A stretch of DNA of 64,000 nt from NCBI GenBank assembly GCA_001179505.1, contig CDMY01000098.1:93553-157552 (forward strand). The letters run 5' to 3'. The stretch's first letter is position 1. The number at the start of each line of letters is the position of its first letter. Position numbers and translations under genes: made by a program. Shown here one piece after another: positions 23,759 through 36,808 of the stretch. The DNA comes from Vitrella brassicaformis (taxonomy: Eukaryota; Sar; Vitrellaceae). The notes beneath the pieces were generated by a model, which was not told the DNA's origin, searched no databases, and saw only the letters and a list, made by a program, of their open reading frames with translations.

Positions 23759-24659
23759 GGCCCACGAACGACAATTAGTTGACGAATGCGCACCACCCAC
23801 CTACAGACATACATTCACATGACACGTCACGTGACTCACGTCACGGCCAATGCATGCATCATTTCGCCGAGCACAGCACGATATGATGCAGGCATGCTTC
23901 AGACACAATGCATTGAGGGGTGTTGAAGGGGTATTGATGGGTGGGACGACCTGCCTGCCTGCCTGTCTGTCTGTCTGTCTGTCTGTCTGGGAGGGGGGGT
24001 ATAGTAGTATAGAGAGGCGGAGTCCGCCGCGGATGGCCTTTCGTACGTACCTGTGAGTGCGCGGGACGGTAAGTGGCTCAGCTGAGCACCCGGCTAGCGA
24101 CGTCCATCAAATTCGACCCGTACGTCCTCTGCAGAGCGACTGACATGACACCAACGATGGCGCTTCTTCTCCTCATCAGACACAAAACCCCCCCATACCC
24201 TAACCCCGCCCTGGTGCATTTCTGTGTGTGGCCGGGTTCCAGGAATCAATCGCTGGTTGGAGAGCATGCAGCACTGCACTGACGGAAGTCATTTTCTGGA
24301 TCCATCACACGAGCTTACACACGTAGAGACACTAAACTAACGTACGCGTGATGAATACAATAAATACGTTGTATCTGCACCCACTGCATCCCTCCCTCCT
24401 TCCATCAATCCAATCCATCGCCTTGATTGTTGTGTCTCGCGGTCACTGCATGATGGGTGGGTGCACCAATACATATAATGGTGAGCCAAACAAATAAACA
24501 ACGGTCTGTCTGTCTGTCTGTCTGGTTGGCTTGACGCAAACAACAAAGGGCACATACACCACCCGGAGAGAGAGAGAGAGAGAGAGAGGGAGGGGAGAGC
24601 TGTACAAGTGATATAGCAGAGCTCGAGCAAGATGCCTCCTCAGGGAAGGCATGATGCAG
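23759..24659. other. Intergenic, 5' flank of the duplicated gene
   Basis: The first roughly 150 bp are also duplicated, inverted, at about 56800-56950. The rest has (TCTG)n, (AGAG)n and the second copy of the 71-bp repeat. No exon seen. Confidence 0.55.
24236..24303. repeat. Dispersed direct repeat, copy 2
   Basis: Partner of 20501-20571, same orientation, with the same start (GTTCCAGGAATC) and end (TTTTCTGGATCC) but a few differences in the middle. Confidence 0.75.
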
Positions 24660-26627
24660 CTATGGCTGCTGGTCGTCTTCCCTCGGTGTCTGCTGGTTCA
24701 GCGGCTGAGACTCGGGCGCAACCTACACACACACACACACACACGTGAGGTCATTCATGGCTGCACATCTAATCGAGAGACACGCATGATGTATGTATGG
24801 ATGTCGCTAGCTACCTACCTGTCCATTTGCGGCGGGCAGGTAGTCGTTGCTTCTCAGCGGCTGTCGCGCCGGGTCGCCCCCAGCCACGCTCACATTGTGC
24901 ACAACACGCACGCCTACCGTCCCATCGCACACACACACGAGTCTGGGTGTTGGTGTGTGTGTGTGTCTAATGTGTGAGCGTAGCGTACTGTCGGGTTGTG
25001 GCTGCATGGGGACCATCTGTGTGGCCATGGCCATGGGCGGGGCGGTCGGCACACCTCCCACTGTGTAGCCACCTCCCACTGTGTAGCCGGCCAGCTGACA
25101 CAGACATGCAACACACACGCAAAGCACAACACACCACACCACAGCACAGAATATGCACAGCAGCCGGCACCTCTCTCTCTGTCTGTGTGGGCGTGCATAC
25201 ATTGGCCGTGCCCAAGACGGGGTGGAGCCCAGTCGTGACCACCAGCACCTCTGACATACACACATACACAGAGACAGACAAATGCGTGTGAGGTGATGTG
25301 TGAGCATGTGTGTGTGCAGCATTATACCTTCTCTGCTGAGTCGTTCTTTGAAGGACCAGACGACGAAGCAGAAGTAGAACGACAGCAGACAGGCGAGGAA
25401 AGTCGACACCAGGTAGGTGCTCACCATCGCGAGCCTGAAGAATCGTCCACAGAGAGAGAAATGCTTGGATGGATCTCTCTCTACTGCGTGTCTGTGTGTG
25501 TGTGGTGTGTGCGTGGGAACATTTACGTGAAGTCTTCGGTCAGTTGCTTCCTCTGCTGTGGGGTGAGGTGCTGGCTGCCGGGGTTGGCCTCCTCCTGCTG
25601 CTTGATCGCCTCATCCATCGTGTGACCAACCTGATCCTTCAGCTGCACACCACACCACACCACACCAACACCCATACACAGAATGGATTCAGATGTGTAC
25701 GCAAATGTGTCTGTCAAGTGCGTCTGTCTGCTGTCTGCACCCACCCACCCAACACAACACAACCGCCCCGCCCACCCAGTCGTATCTCGTGGCCACGACG
25801 ATGGCCAGACCGAGGAAGACCACTGTATTGAGGACCACCAGGCTGGTGACAATCCAATCCACGAAACAACCCCAGGCTTATGAGCTGCGTTGCGTCGGGT
25901 CGGTTTGGCGCTCACTATATTCTGTAGAAGTAATAGAGCTTGGCTGAGGGCAGATGCAGGTTGGCCGCAGCTGCACAGAAACGCACGCACGTCCATCCAT
26001 GTATCTCGTCCGTGTGTGTGCCCGTACCTCTCCACGCAAGATAGCCGGAGCCAAGACTGACATTAATGACAGCACAACGGCCGGTAATGTAAGGTGTGCG
26101 CAGCCATCCATCCATCTGTCCATCTGTCCGTCTCTGTGTGTATGTGTGTGTGTTCCCACTCACTTGATGGCCGTCTGGAAGACCCCCAGCACCGATAGGC
26201 TGCCCGACAAGATGACCATCAACCCAAACGTCCCCCAGATCTGCAAAACCAGACAGACAGACAGACGGACAGACAGACAGACAGGGAGGAAGGGGCACAA
26301 ACGTTGCCACACAAACACTGTCAGTTGTCTGTGTCTGTGTGTGTGTGTGTGCGTGGTGTGTGTGTCCTACAATGGACAGCACTCCGAAGATGTACATGGC
26401 CATCTGCAGCGTGCAGCCGCAGCAACATGTTGTCGCTGGAGCCAACCCTGGCGGCAAACACACCCAGACAGCACAAACAGAGAGTCACGACAACGCCTTC
26501 ACTCCCTCATCATGTGTATGGATCTGTCTGTCTTCATCACCGTCCGTCACATCTCCCTCCTTCCCCCTCACTCACCGAGAAACCTTCGATGCGGCGACCA
26601 CACTGCCGGTGTGTTTGGCACATCCAT
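24660..26627 (-). CDS. Multi-span membrane protein with Pro/Gln-rich tail
   Basis: Starts MDVPNTPAVWSPHRRFLG (ATG 26627) and ends APESQPLNQQTPREDDQQP-stop (24660). Hydrophobic segments: LQMAMYIFGVLSI-IWGTFGLMVILSGSLSVLGVF, VTSLVVLNTVVFLGLAIVVAT and STYLVSTFLACLLSFYFCFVVW, probably four helices. A short loop before the last helix is rich in Gln and Glu (EAIKQQEEANPG). The tail has a tandem YTVGG unit and Met/Pro/Gln-rich sequence, likely cytosolic. The Cys-rich CCCGC at the first helix could be acylated or bind metal. The family is not recognised; a tetraspan or MARVEL-like topology is plausible. One splice phase (near 25870) could not be reconciled. Divergent from the Bax inhibitor gene, 192 bp apart. 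Confidence 0.6.
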
Positions 26628-26819
26628 CTTGTCGATTTCTTGTCAATCAGGAGCCACACGTCCCGGCACCTCACCTCCCGTCTTGTCCTCCTTCCTCTCT
26701 GTCCTTTCGCGAAGCTCGCCTTCCTGCTAAGAGCTCGTGAAACCGCTCTCTCCGAGCTCGAAGTTGTGAGCGAGTACCGAAGCGTTTGGGCGTCCCTTCT
26801 GGAGAGCACAAGACTGACA

Positions 26820-28334
26820 ATGGAGGCGATTTCAGCGTTTCAACAGAATGGCTTTCGTCCCGAGACTTTGCTCAACTTCACGCCGCTCGACAAGCCGGCG
26901 CAGCAGCACATTAGCAAGGTCTATGCCGTCCTCGCAGCTGGTACAGTACCCACTCACTGACTTGACTGCACACACACGGGATTCGTTCACAGTGCTCAGA
27001 GCGTGTTCTTGTCTGTTGCTTGGGTACACGTGTGTTGGCTGACATGACAGGTGTGGTGTCTACGGCGGTGGGTGTGTGGTTCCACACCAACGTGATGGCA
27101 CTGGGCGGGCTGGTGAGCGGCCTGGTGAGCATTGGCTGCTTCATTGCCATCCTCACAAGCAAGAGCCACTATGACGCCAAGAACGTGAGTGCACTGCAGT
27201 GCGTGGGCAGCACAAGTGGGCTGGGCGTGTGTCTATCCGTCTTTGCATCATCTTTGTGTGCCTATGTGCCTATGTGCCTGTGTGTGTGTGTGTTTGTGTG
27301 ATTAGGTGATGTCAAGCCACCGGCTTGCATACTTCGTCGGCTTCACTTTCTGCAAGGGGATGTCCATCGCCGGACTCATTCACATGGTAGGGAGGCGTAT
27401 ACATATGGTCAACGCCGCATCGTCAGTCTGTCAAGCCTTTCCATGCGTGTGTCTGTGTGTGCGCGTGTGTGTGTTCAGGCGGGTCGCATTGACCCCAGCA
27501 TAGTGCCCACGGCCATCTGCGGCACACTGGCAATCTTCGCGTGCTTCTCGGCGGCCGCCCTGTGCGCTAAACGACGGTGAGGCCGTCGGATGGGGTGTGT
27601 GTGTGCGTGTGCAATAATGTTGTGGGGCTGTTCGTCCGTGTGTACAGTCAGTTCATCTTCCTGGGTGGCGTCTTGGGTTCGTTCGTCTTTTACCTCTCAA
27701 TGGCGTCAATCGCAAACATTTTCTTCCGGTGCGCACCAACACCGCCAACACATACACATACACATACCGCTGTGGACGCAGCGCATGTATTACATGTGTG
27801 TTTGTGTTTGTGTTTGTGTTTGTGTGTGTGCAGATCACGTTTCGTAATGGACGTAAACCTCTATGGAGGGCTGATGATTTTCATGGGGTGAGGGAGGGAG
27901 GGAGGGAGGGAGACGCTATTTGTTTGTGTGCGTCGTTCATGTGTGCACCTGTCTCTTTGTGTGTGTGTATGTGTGTGTGTAGGTATGTGATCTACGACAC
28001 ACAGATGATCGTCGAGCAGTACTACGCCGGCAAGAAAGACTTCCTGGTGCGTCGATGCGGTGCACACACAACCACATGGAACACAGAAAGAGCCACACCA
28101 ACCAACACACGTACATCTCCGTCTGTTTGTGTGCCTTGCCTGCAGGTTCAGGCTTGTGAGCTGTATGTGGACATGATCGCCATCTTCATCCGCCTCCTCA
28201 TTATCCTGTGCGTACTAAACACACACACACACGCTACTCACTATACCGACCCACCCACGGTGTGCCTGTGGGTGTGTCGCGGCAGGATGCGCAACGCCGA
28301 GAAGAAGGAGGACCGCAAGAAGCGCCGCTCCTAG
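26820..28334 (+). CDS. Bax inhibitor-1 (TMBIM6-like) membrane protein
   Basis: ER-membrane cell-death suppressor and calcium-leak protein of the TMBIM/BI-1 family. Eight or nine exons give about 235 residues, close to the family's usual length. Visible landmarks: N-terminal NFTPLDKPAQQHISKVYAVLAAG, then alternating hydrophobic helices, the conserved core YGGLMIFMGYVIYDTQMIVE, the VDMIAIFIRLLIIL helix, and the short basic C-terminus RNAEKKEDRKKRRS-stop (TAG 28332). All joins are in frame. Introns are TG-rich on the coding strand. In BI-1 proteins the lysine/arginine-rich tail is needed for activity, and it is present here. Confidence 0.93.
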
Positions 28335-28683
28335 CTGAACGAACGAACCAACGAACCAACGGATGATCAATCACCACCAAGCCCATGTCATGTCTGCCCG
28401 ACGGTGTAGATACTTTTTCTCTCTCTTCTCGTCCATCTGTCTCGTCTGAGTGGCTGCCTTCGTTCGTATGTGAGTGTTTGTTTGTTTGTTTGGGAGTCAT
28501 TTGCTGAATGTGTCTTTTCCCATGCATGTGTCGAATGAATCGTCTGAACCCACGTGGGCACCATCCGTGTGCTTCGTGTGGTGGAGGGAGGGAGGAGGGT
28601 GGGTGGACTGAATTGACCGGTTGCGTGTGTACCTGAATTCATGTCTGTTTGTCAGTCTGAATTTCCTTTCTAGTCCGCGACGT
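28335..28683. other. Intergenic, up to a duplication breakpoint
   Basis: No coding block. Similarity to the 5.4-6.8 kb region begins abruptly at about 28684. Confidence 0.55.
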
Positions 28684-28905
28684 TAGGCATCGGCACGATG
28701 TCCTTCGGCCTGGACACCCAGCAGGCGATGCACGTGGTGGTGACGCTGGGCAGCTTCGGACTCGTCGGAATCGCACTCCTCGGTGTAAGAGAGACCACAC
28801 GGCAGCTAGACAGAGGCATGTGCCTGCAGCGTGTTTCTGTGTTGTGTTGTGTTAATGCGATGGCAGCAGTACTTTGACGATGAGGAAGACGACAAGGACG
28901 AGTGA
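28684..28905 (+). pseudogene. Truncated copy of the small two-helix membrane gene
   Basis: Matches the second half of the gene at 6547-6927: GIGTMSFGLDTQQAMHVVVT, then the same intron (donor now GTAAGA) and QYFDDEEDDKDE-stop. The N-terminal half, including the start codon and first helix, is missing because the duplication begins inside the gene. Confidence 0.8.
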
Positions 28906-29072
28906 AGGAAAGCCGCAGTCAATGATGAGTGAATGAATGAAATATAGTTAGTCAATAAGCTTACGTACAGACTCGACCGCTGCGTGTATGTCGATCAGAC
29001 AGACCATCCGGCCGTTGACACTCACTGTCTGCCTTTTCAGAACACAAGCCAACGACACCACTTAACTTTGCA

Positions 29073-29980
29073 ATGATGCGGTTGACTGTCACAGTGAGTC
29101 TGCTCGTGTGCTGCTGGCTGTCGGCTGCCGCCGTCGGATCAGTTGATCAAGAGACCGACTTCATCAAGAGACCTCGCCTCGACGACCGGACCTACCGCGT
29201 CTTCACTCTGGCCAACGGCATTCGGGCGGTGGCGGTGAACGACCCATCAGCGACTCGAGCGGCCTACGCGTGTGCGGTCAATGTCGGCAGCCATGACGAC
29301 GGAGACATTGATGGGCTCGCACATTTCAGCGAGCACATGGCCTTTTTGGGGTCAGCGGCTTACCCAAAGCCGTCGGAATACGACGAGTTCCTCACACGCG
29401 CTGGCGGCCAGGGAAACGCCTTCACAGACAAAGAGAAGAACGGATACTCATATCCACGGCTGGATGGACACACAGAGACATGCATGTCCCCTTCTGTGTC
29501 TCTCTCTGCCAACAAACGTGCAGGACGGTGTTTTTCGCCCAGTTGGACGCGGCTGCCTTTCCCGAGGGCTTGCAGCGCTTCGCGGGCTTCTTCGCGTCGC
29601 CTCTGCTCGACGCGCGCGAGGCACACAGCGAGGTGCAGGCAGTCGACAGCGAGCACAAGAAGAACATGCCGTCGGTCGACGCACAAGTGGAGTACCTGCT
29701 GATGTCACTCGCGAGTGGGCCACTGGGACATTTCGCCACGGGCTCGGTCGACACACTCGAGACGGAGCCAGCACAACAGGGCGTCGACATGGGCAACGCA
29801 CTCAAACGATTGTAGCCAATGCACGACAGATGAAGGTTCTTATGTCATGTCTCCATATCTGCCTCTCTGCCGTCTGTGTGTCAGCCACTCTCGCTTCTAC
29901 TGCGGCCATCGCATGACGGTATGCATATGTGAATGCGAGACACACGCGTTGATGCAATATATGTCTGTGTGTAGGTAAGT
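29073..29980 (+). pseudogene. Truncated copy of the M16 peptidase gene
   Basis: Inverted copy of the first two exons and the start of exon 3 of the gene at 2206-6354. The signal peptide, HFSEH zinc motif and EVQAVDSEH are kept, but the exon-1 donor is lost: AGAG|GTACGG in the parent is AGAAGAACGG here, so normal splicing is impossible. Similarity stops at the exon-3 acceptor (GTAGGTAAG), 3 bp before the ABCG stop codon. At most a short peptidase fragment could be made. Confidence 0.85.
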
Positions 29981-29982
29981 AC

Positions 29983-31140
29983 TCAAATCTCCAGCCCCAG
30001 CTTGCGGTTCAGGTAGTGCAGACACAGAAACGCCACACCGCGGAAGCCCACGCCTGCACACACACAAGGGTACCTTTGTGTGGGTTTGTGTGTGTGTGTG
30101 TGTTGGGGGGGCAAAGCTAAGCCGACCTAGTCCGAGGAGTATGAAGCACAGAGTCCAGAAGTTCTGTTTCTCCAGGTCGAAGAACTCCAGCACACCGTCG
30201 CCGCCGTCAATGTCGTCCTGGAAGCGGTCGTTGCCCTCAAACTCGTTGACCATTATGCCAAAAAACGAGTAACTGCACCGGCAGCCAGAGGAGAGAGAGG
30301 GAGGGCGAGAGGAAAGTGCGCGTGGTGGCTGGGGTGGCTGGGGTGTCTGTGCTGTGTGGACCATTCTTGTCATCCCTTTCACTTTTCACTTTTAATACCG
30401 GATAAAGCTGATGTACTTGAGCCATGCGATCCTGGCAGACAGACAGAAAGACAGACAGACACCCAGAGGGAGCAACAAGGCGTGGAGACGTAGTCCACAT
30501 CGCACGGCGTGTCGGTCTGCCTGCCTCACTCACCATGGCGGGATGTCCCCGTCCTTCAGGTAGTACCCAGAGGTCAGCTACACACACCGCACACACACAG
30601 AGAGCCCATCAACAGACCAACATCTATCCGCTTCCCAGACACACTGACACACTGACACAGTGACACACTGCCTCACCCACCCACCATGAGTATGACCATC
30701 AACATCCCAATGAAGATGTTCCCTATGTCAGGCGAGGGCGAGGCAGCGGCGACGGAGACCATGAGGGCAAACGAGGCGTACACGGTGATGTTGGAGATGA
30801 AGAGGAACTTCAGGAAGTATACGAAGCCGGGGCGGAGACCCACCATGAAGTAAAATATGGCGCAGAAACACGTCGGCGGGATCTGAGTATCAGAGACAAA
30901 GGGGGAGGGGAGGCAGGGGATGCAAGAAGGAAGGGAGAAACAGGCGAAATGAGCCTCTCTCTCCCTGTCTGTCTGTCTGTCTGCCTGGCTGTGTGTATGT
31001 GACTGGGTGAGTGAGTGACTGAGTGGGTGGGATGGGTTGCCTACGTGGACGAAGAGGAACTCCCCGATGTCCTTGGCCACGAAATATGCGAACGTTCCGT
31101 GAATGCCGTTGGCCGTGTCCCTACACACACAACACCGACA

Positions 31141-31173
<33 letters not shown>

Positions 31174-32877
31174 CGGTGGAGTTGCGTCTCCCTCCCTCCC
31201 TGTGTCCTTGATTCACGCATTCACACACCGACCGGTTGAGCAGCGCTCTCTCCGGGGCGAGTGTCATCATCACAGAGAACGTGCTGTGTGCAAGAGAGAG
31301 AGAGAGAGAGAGGCAGAAGGGGAGAGGCAGAGCTCGCGGCATCCACACGCACTTGCATGAATGCGAAGTTCATTGCAACGAAGAAGATCGCGCCAGCTCT
31401 GTTCTGGGCATCGGAGAGGCCCGAGTCGCCCAGCTGCCTGCAACACAAATGTGACACAAATCATACTCACACAAATCAATCAAATCGGTCGTCGCTTCTG
31501 TCTTTTTCCCGTTGTTTGACTGACCAGAAAATGGCGCCGAGGACGAAGGCCATGAAGATGTTCTGGCTGACGTCGCCCATGGCCTTCAACGGATTGCGCA
31601 AACTGTTGAGCACTGTCCTGCACACACACAGATGGGCGCCACACGAAGACACACACATGTTTTCTCTCTCTCTCTGTCTCCGTCTATGTGTGCCTGCCCA
31701 TAGATACAGAGAATCTCGTTTCCTCACCGTTTTGCGAGCACACAGACCTCCAGCCAGAAGCCGCTTAGCGTCTGCTTGACCGACTCGAGTGTGATCTTAT
31801 TGGGCGGCGCGGCCGTCATCCCGCCCTCCGAGCGCTTGTCCAGCTCCTTGTCGATCTGATCCTCTGCGAAACACACATACACACACACACACACAGACAC
31901 ACCGAGAGACACAAAGCGAGAGAAGGAGAGGTGTGGGTGTGCATTGACGAGCACCGATTCTCTTCGCCAGGTCGCATTGGTGGAACAGTTCTGGGAAACG
32001 CTCGATCTCGGCGCCGGAGATGTTGGTGCGGCCCTTGTCTGCCATGGATGCTGACGCAGACGGATACACAGAGGGAGACACAGATATGGAGGGCGGTCTG
32101 TCATGTGGCTGCAAGTAAGTAATTACCTACCATGGTTGTCTGCAGCCGGGGGTGCTGGTGCGTCTGGAGGAGCATCTGGTTGGGCGTCTGGCCCGTCCCC
32201 AGTGGTGACCTTGTCGTTGTTGCCCTCCTCATCGCCAAGCGGTGCCGGTGCTACTTTTCTGCTGCCGTAGTCGGCTTTTCCGCCCAACTCGCTGGCACGC
32301 TGCACACACACACACACACACACACAGATATGAGAGAACAGTCATCCCAACTTTCTGCAACACATTCTCGTAGCGTACCGTCTCAGTGAGGATGTCGAGC
32401 AGAAAGTCGGCAGGGTTGAAGTGCGCCGGGCAGACGTACCCGTGCTTCTTGAAATATGCGTCGGCGTCCACGGCGGGCCCCTGGTACACCACTCGGCCGC
32501 GGGAGAGCAGCAGCAGCTGGTCGAAGAGGGCGAACACCTGAGACCTCTGATGTCGCAAAAAGCGACAAAGACATACACACACAAAGAGGGAGGTTAGGTG
32601 GTGGATTGAGGGAGCCATGGAGGTAGGTTTGACCGGCTGATGGACGGTGCAGATGATCGTGCGGCCACCTCTGAAGAGAGAGACAGATTACGGGGGACAG
32701 GGTGCGGTGCAGGGTGTGCTTTGATTGTTGTGTGTGCAGGTGCTTACTTTGCGAGCTGCACGAGAAGCTTGAGCATGTCGTAGGCAAGCGCGGCGTCCAA
32801 ACCAGACGTCGGCTCGTCTATACACATAGCGTATACGTCCACAAGACACACACCCACACACATACGGGTCTCTCTCT

Positions 32878-32918
<41 letters not shown>

Positions 32919-34040
32919 ACCCGCTTACCGAGGCACAGCAGTGCAGGGTCGTCCAGCAGCTCTTGATCGCGATGGAGACGCGCTTCTTCTCTCCGCCCGA
33001 TATGCCCTTCTTCATCGGACCGCCAACCGCCGTCCCGCGACACTTCTGCAGACCTGCACGCCCACAGACGCAGACACAAAGAGTGTCCCACTCACAACCC
33101 ATCGCTTCCCAAGTGGCTGGCAACGGTGCCGTCGTCTCACCTAGCTCAGCTATGACCTTTTCGACCCGCTCCATTCTCTCCTCAGGCTTCTTGTTGTTTG
33201 AGCTTGAGGGTCGCGTTGAGCCGCAGGGTCTCCTCGACTGTGAGGAATTCCAGCAGACAGTCGCTCTGCATCACGTAGGACACGAACTTCTTCCGGTTCT
33301 TCGGGTTCGCCTGTTCGCACACACACACACACACACACAGGGATTGCTATGCGCGAATCAATCGCTGCGTGGGGATGCTTGCCTTGCCGTTGAAGTAGAT
33401 GGACCCCTCCCTCTCCCCGCCCGTGACCCTGCCTGCTATTAGGTTCATCAGGGTGGTCTGAACACATTGAGACATTCATGTGTGCCTTCCTCGCCTCCCC
33501 TCCCTCACTCTTGCCCCTCTCACCTTGCCCGACCCTGACGGACCCTGCGCACATTCACACACAGACAGAGAGAGAGAGATGCATGCCTCCCCTCCTTAAC
33601 TCACCATGATGGCCAGCAGCTGGCCCGGCTGCATCACAACAGACACACTCAGAACACACATCGAGACAGAGGGATGGGTGCGTGTGTGTGTGTGTGTCTA
33701 TGATGGATGGATGGATGGATGGATGGACGTCTTGGGTACCTTGACGATCAGGTCGACATCGTGGATGATCTGCGTCCGCTCCTCGCCCTGGCGCGTCTTC
33801 TTGACGATCCAGTAGTTCAAGCCTACACCACACCATCAACGAGCCATTGTGCTCTCCCCCGAGCCCGGGGAAAGCGGGGAGGCTCGTGCATATCCCGTGT
33901 GGCTTCCCAAGCCCACCCAGCACTCCGCTTACCCTTGGCACACACCTGTGTACACACACAGAAGCGCACACATAAAGCTGACCCTGGCACAGAGGCTGTA
34001 CACGGCTTACGGTAATGGGTTCATGCTTATGGAACACCAT
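29983..34040 (-). CDS. ABCG-type half-transporter, two frame breaks
   Basis: ATP-driven lipid or sterol exporter of the ABCG (white/PDR half-size) family. About 20 exons from MVFHKHEPIT (34040) to NRKLGLEI-stop (29983), about 690 residues. The nucleotide-binding domain comes first: Walker A GPSGSGK-TT, Q-loop YVMQSDCLLEFLTVEETL, signature GISGGEKKRVSIA, Walker B/D-loop LLCLDEPTSGLDA, H-loop TVHQP. Then GRVVYQGP and NPADFLLDILTET, an acidic/Pro linker, and the membrane domain with about six helices ending LGVGFRGVAFLCLHYLNRK. Two exons need a 1-nt shift: near 33197-33203 (LKL to NNKKPEERMERV) and near 32960-32966 (VSIAI to ELLDDPALLC). Other exons join cleanly. Divergent from the EF-hand gene (123 bp). 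Confidence 0.88.
32881..32914. repeat. (TC)n microsatellite in ABCG intron
   Basis: Uninterrupted TC dinucleotide tract. On the coding strand it is a (GA)n purine tract near the start of the intron. Confidence 0.8.
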
Positions 34041-34163
34041 GGTGACCACGGCACAACTGGGCTGACCAAACACAACCTACGGCGCTGGAATTGATGGGGA
34101 GGGGAGGGGAGATGTCGATCGTCGAGAGAATCCGGCCCCCACCCGCCCCCGTCTCTGCACGTT

Positions 34164-36764
34164 ATGGGCACTGCGTGGGGCTCTCCTGTGGTCCTGTACG
34201 AGTCCTCCTCCGTCATCGGCCGCTGCTATGCATTCAAAACGCAGCACATCGTCGAGGGCGCCGACAAATTCCTCTCCACCTATCCCGGCGTATGGCGGCT
34301 ATCGGGGGACCTCTTGCTGGAGCTGCTGGAGCTGTGCAGCGGGGAAGAGCCCTTCTTTGCGAATGGAGGCGGGTCGCCGTCGTCCAGGAGGGGCTCGGGC
34401 GATGAAGGCGACCCTGTCGAGGAGCTCCTTGGGCTATTCTGCGAGGCTCAGCATGGGCAGGGGCCTCACAAGACAGTGGATCTCTTCCAGGTGCTCATCA
34501 CGTTGGCCCTGGTCTCGCAAGGAGAGTTCCACGAGAAGGTCTACTTCGCGTTCGGGCTGCTGGATTTTGACAAGCGCGGTGGGCTCACGAAGTCGGTCGT
34601 GTTCCTGCTGCTCATGACGGCACTCAAAGGGGCATACGCACTCACCAAGATCGTCCCTCCCCATCTCTCACACGTGGAAGCCCTCGTCGAGTCTCACCAC
34701 CCCCCACCTCCGGGAATGGCTGTGGCTGCCTCAGGCGACGACGCTCGGTGGTCGGCCAACTATTTTCTCGGGTGTCTCAACAGAGTGCACGTTGTGCAGA
34801 GCTACTATGCGGTCCTGACAAGGCCACAGAGCACTCTCGAGGCGAAGAAACGGCTGGAGGCGCTGTGGCAGGACTTCCGCCGGTTCACTCGGCTGCTTGT
34901 GTACAAGAAGACGCGCAAGGATGGCAAGAGAGACAGAGACAGAGAGAAGGAGGGCAAGGGGGGAGGGGAGGGGGAGGCAGAGAGGAAGGGTGCAAAAGGG
35001 GACTCTCAGGCTGAGGACGAGATGATCAAGTTCACGATGGGCGACGTCAAGACTGTTCTCAAAGACGCCGGTGAGCCTTGACCGTTCCTGTTTTTCCCTC
35101 TGCATCATTTTTATCCATTTCAGGGTTGCCTTTGGTGAGCGTGGATCTGATAATGGATGCGCAGCTGTGTGCCATGGCTCTGTGTCGCGATGCGGCGATC
35201 CCATTCCTCAAGTGGGGGGACGACGGCAATGGCAACGGCAACGGGGAGGGGGGAGAGGGCAATGGCAACGGGGCGGGTAGTGGCTTTCTGCCCGGCACAC
35301 CCCTGGGGCTGCTGGTACGCTTGCAACTCCATAACGATTTCTTTCCTTGCACCGCATGTGTGCGTGTGTGGCTTTAGGGCATCATGTCTGACGATTTGCG
35401 GATCATCATGGCCTTTGTGGTCGCCTTTGCCGCGCTTGACCTGCACGCGACTGGCCTCGTGCACAGGGGTGAGCCTGCGTGCGTGTACATCAGCGTGTGC
35501 AGCATATATATCAAGGAGAATCGACATCGACATACTCTTTTTTCCGATTGTCAGGTCAGTTCCACTACCTGGCCGATTTCCTGACCGAGATTGACGCCGA
35601 CCTGTTCGGCTACATCGAGAGTGTGGACGACCTGCGCATCAGCAAGTAGGTGACTGAGGGCAAATGAGAAGAATGACACAGAACACGAGAACAAAGAATG
35701 CATTGCCATTATTCACACAGACACCACAGCGCGCCTGCGGACATCAACATCATGTCGCGGTCGTCCACCCACACTCACACGGTGCCCACTGTCAGCCCGC
35801 AGCGGATGTCGATTGAGCTGACGTCGTCAGCGGGGGCGATTCCAGCGGGTGATGATGATCAGTGGGTGATTGAAGGAGAGGGCGAGGGAGAGGGGGAGGA
35901 CGCTTCACCTTTATCAGCTGCTGATGGTGCTGGCGACGAAGGGAACGAGACGCAGAATATGGACGAGGTGAGCTAGAAAAGGGCAAAGATGTACATCATG
36001 ATGTGTGTAGATCTCTCCCTCTCTCTCTTGTGCGTGTGTGTGCGTGCCGTGTTGTGTTGTGAAAGGGGGAGGGAGAGGAGGGGGATCTGGGTGCTTACAT
36101 GGAGGACACCCGGGAGCATTTCATCCGCTTTGAGACATTTGTCCGGGAAGGGGCCGCGCGAGTCATCCTGGTGTGCAGAGGATCGTTACACACACAGAGA
36201 GAGGGAGAGGACATCTTCTGGCATGTCTGTCTGTCTGTCCGTCTGTCTAACCGGTTGCAGAGGAACCGGCAGCAGTATGAGCTGAAGCTGCGCAGCGCTT
36301 TTGAGAAGTACGACAGCGACGGCTCGGGGTTCATCGACAAGACAGAATTCGCGGCGGTAAGCAAACCGATATAGCGATACGATCAATACACGCACACACT
36401 TTCCGGTGCACTGCAGGCCATTCAGGACATGATGTACTCGATAATCATGCCAGGCGATTCACAGCAAAGAAGCCTCATCGGTCAGCCCATCCCAAACCCC
36501 AGCACGCCCCCCCTCCCCCACACACACCCCCGTGTGTGTGTCCAGATCAGATCGGCGAGTCGATAGCTGAGCAGCTGATGCGCGAGATGGACGAGTCGGG
36601 CGACGAGCAGATCGACTTCGCCGAGTTCAAGACCGCCATTGCCGTCATACACAAGAAGACCGTTGAGATCAAAAGGGCCATCAAGAATGCTTCGTCACTC
36701 GTATGTTCTTCACACAGAGACACACACAAACACACAGAGACACAAGTGTGTTGAAATCTTCATG

Positions 36765-36808
<44 letters not shown>

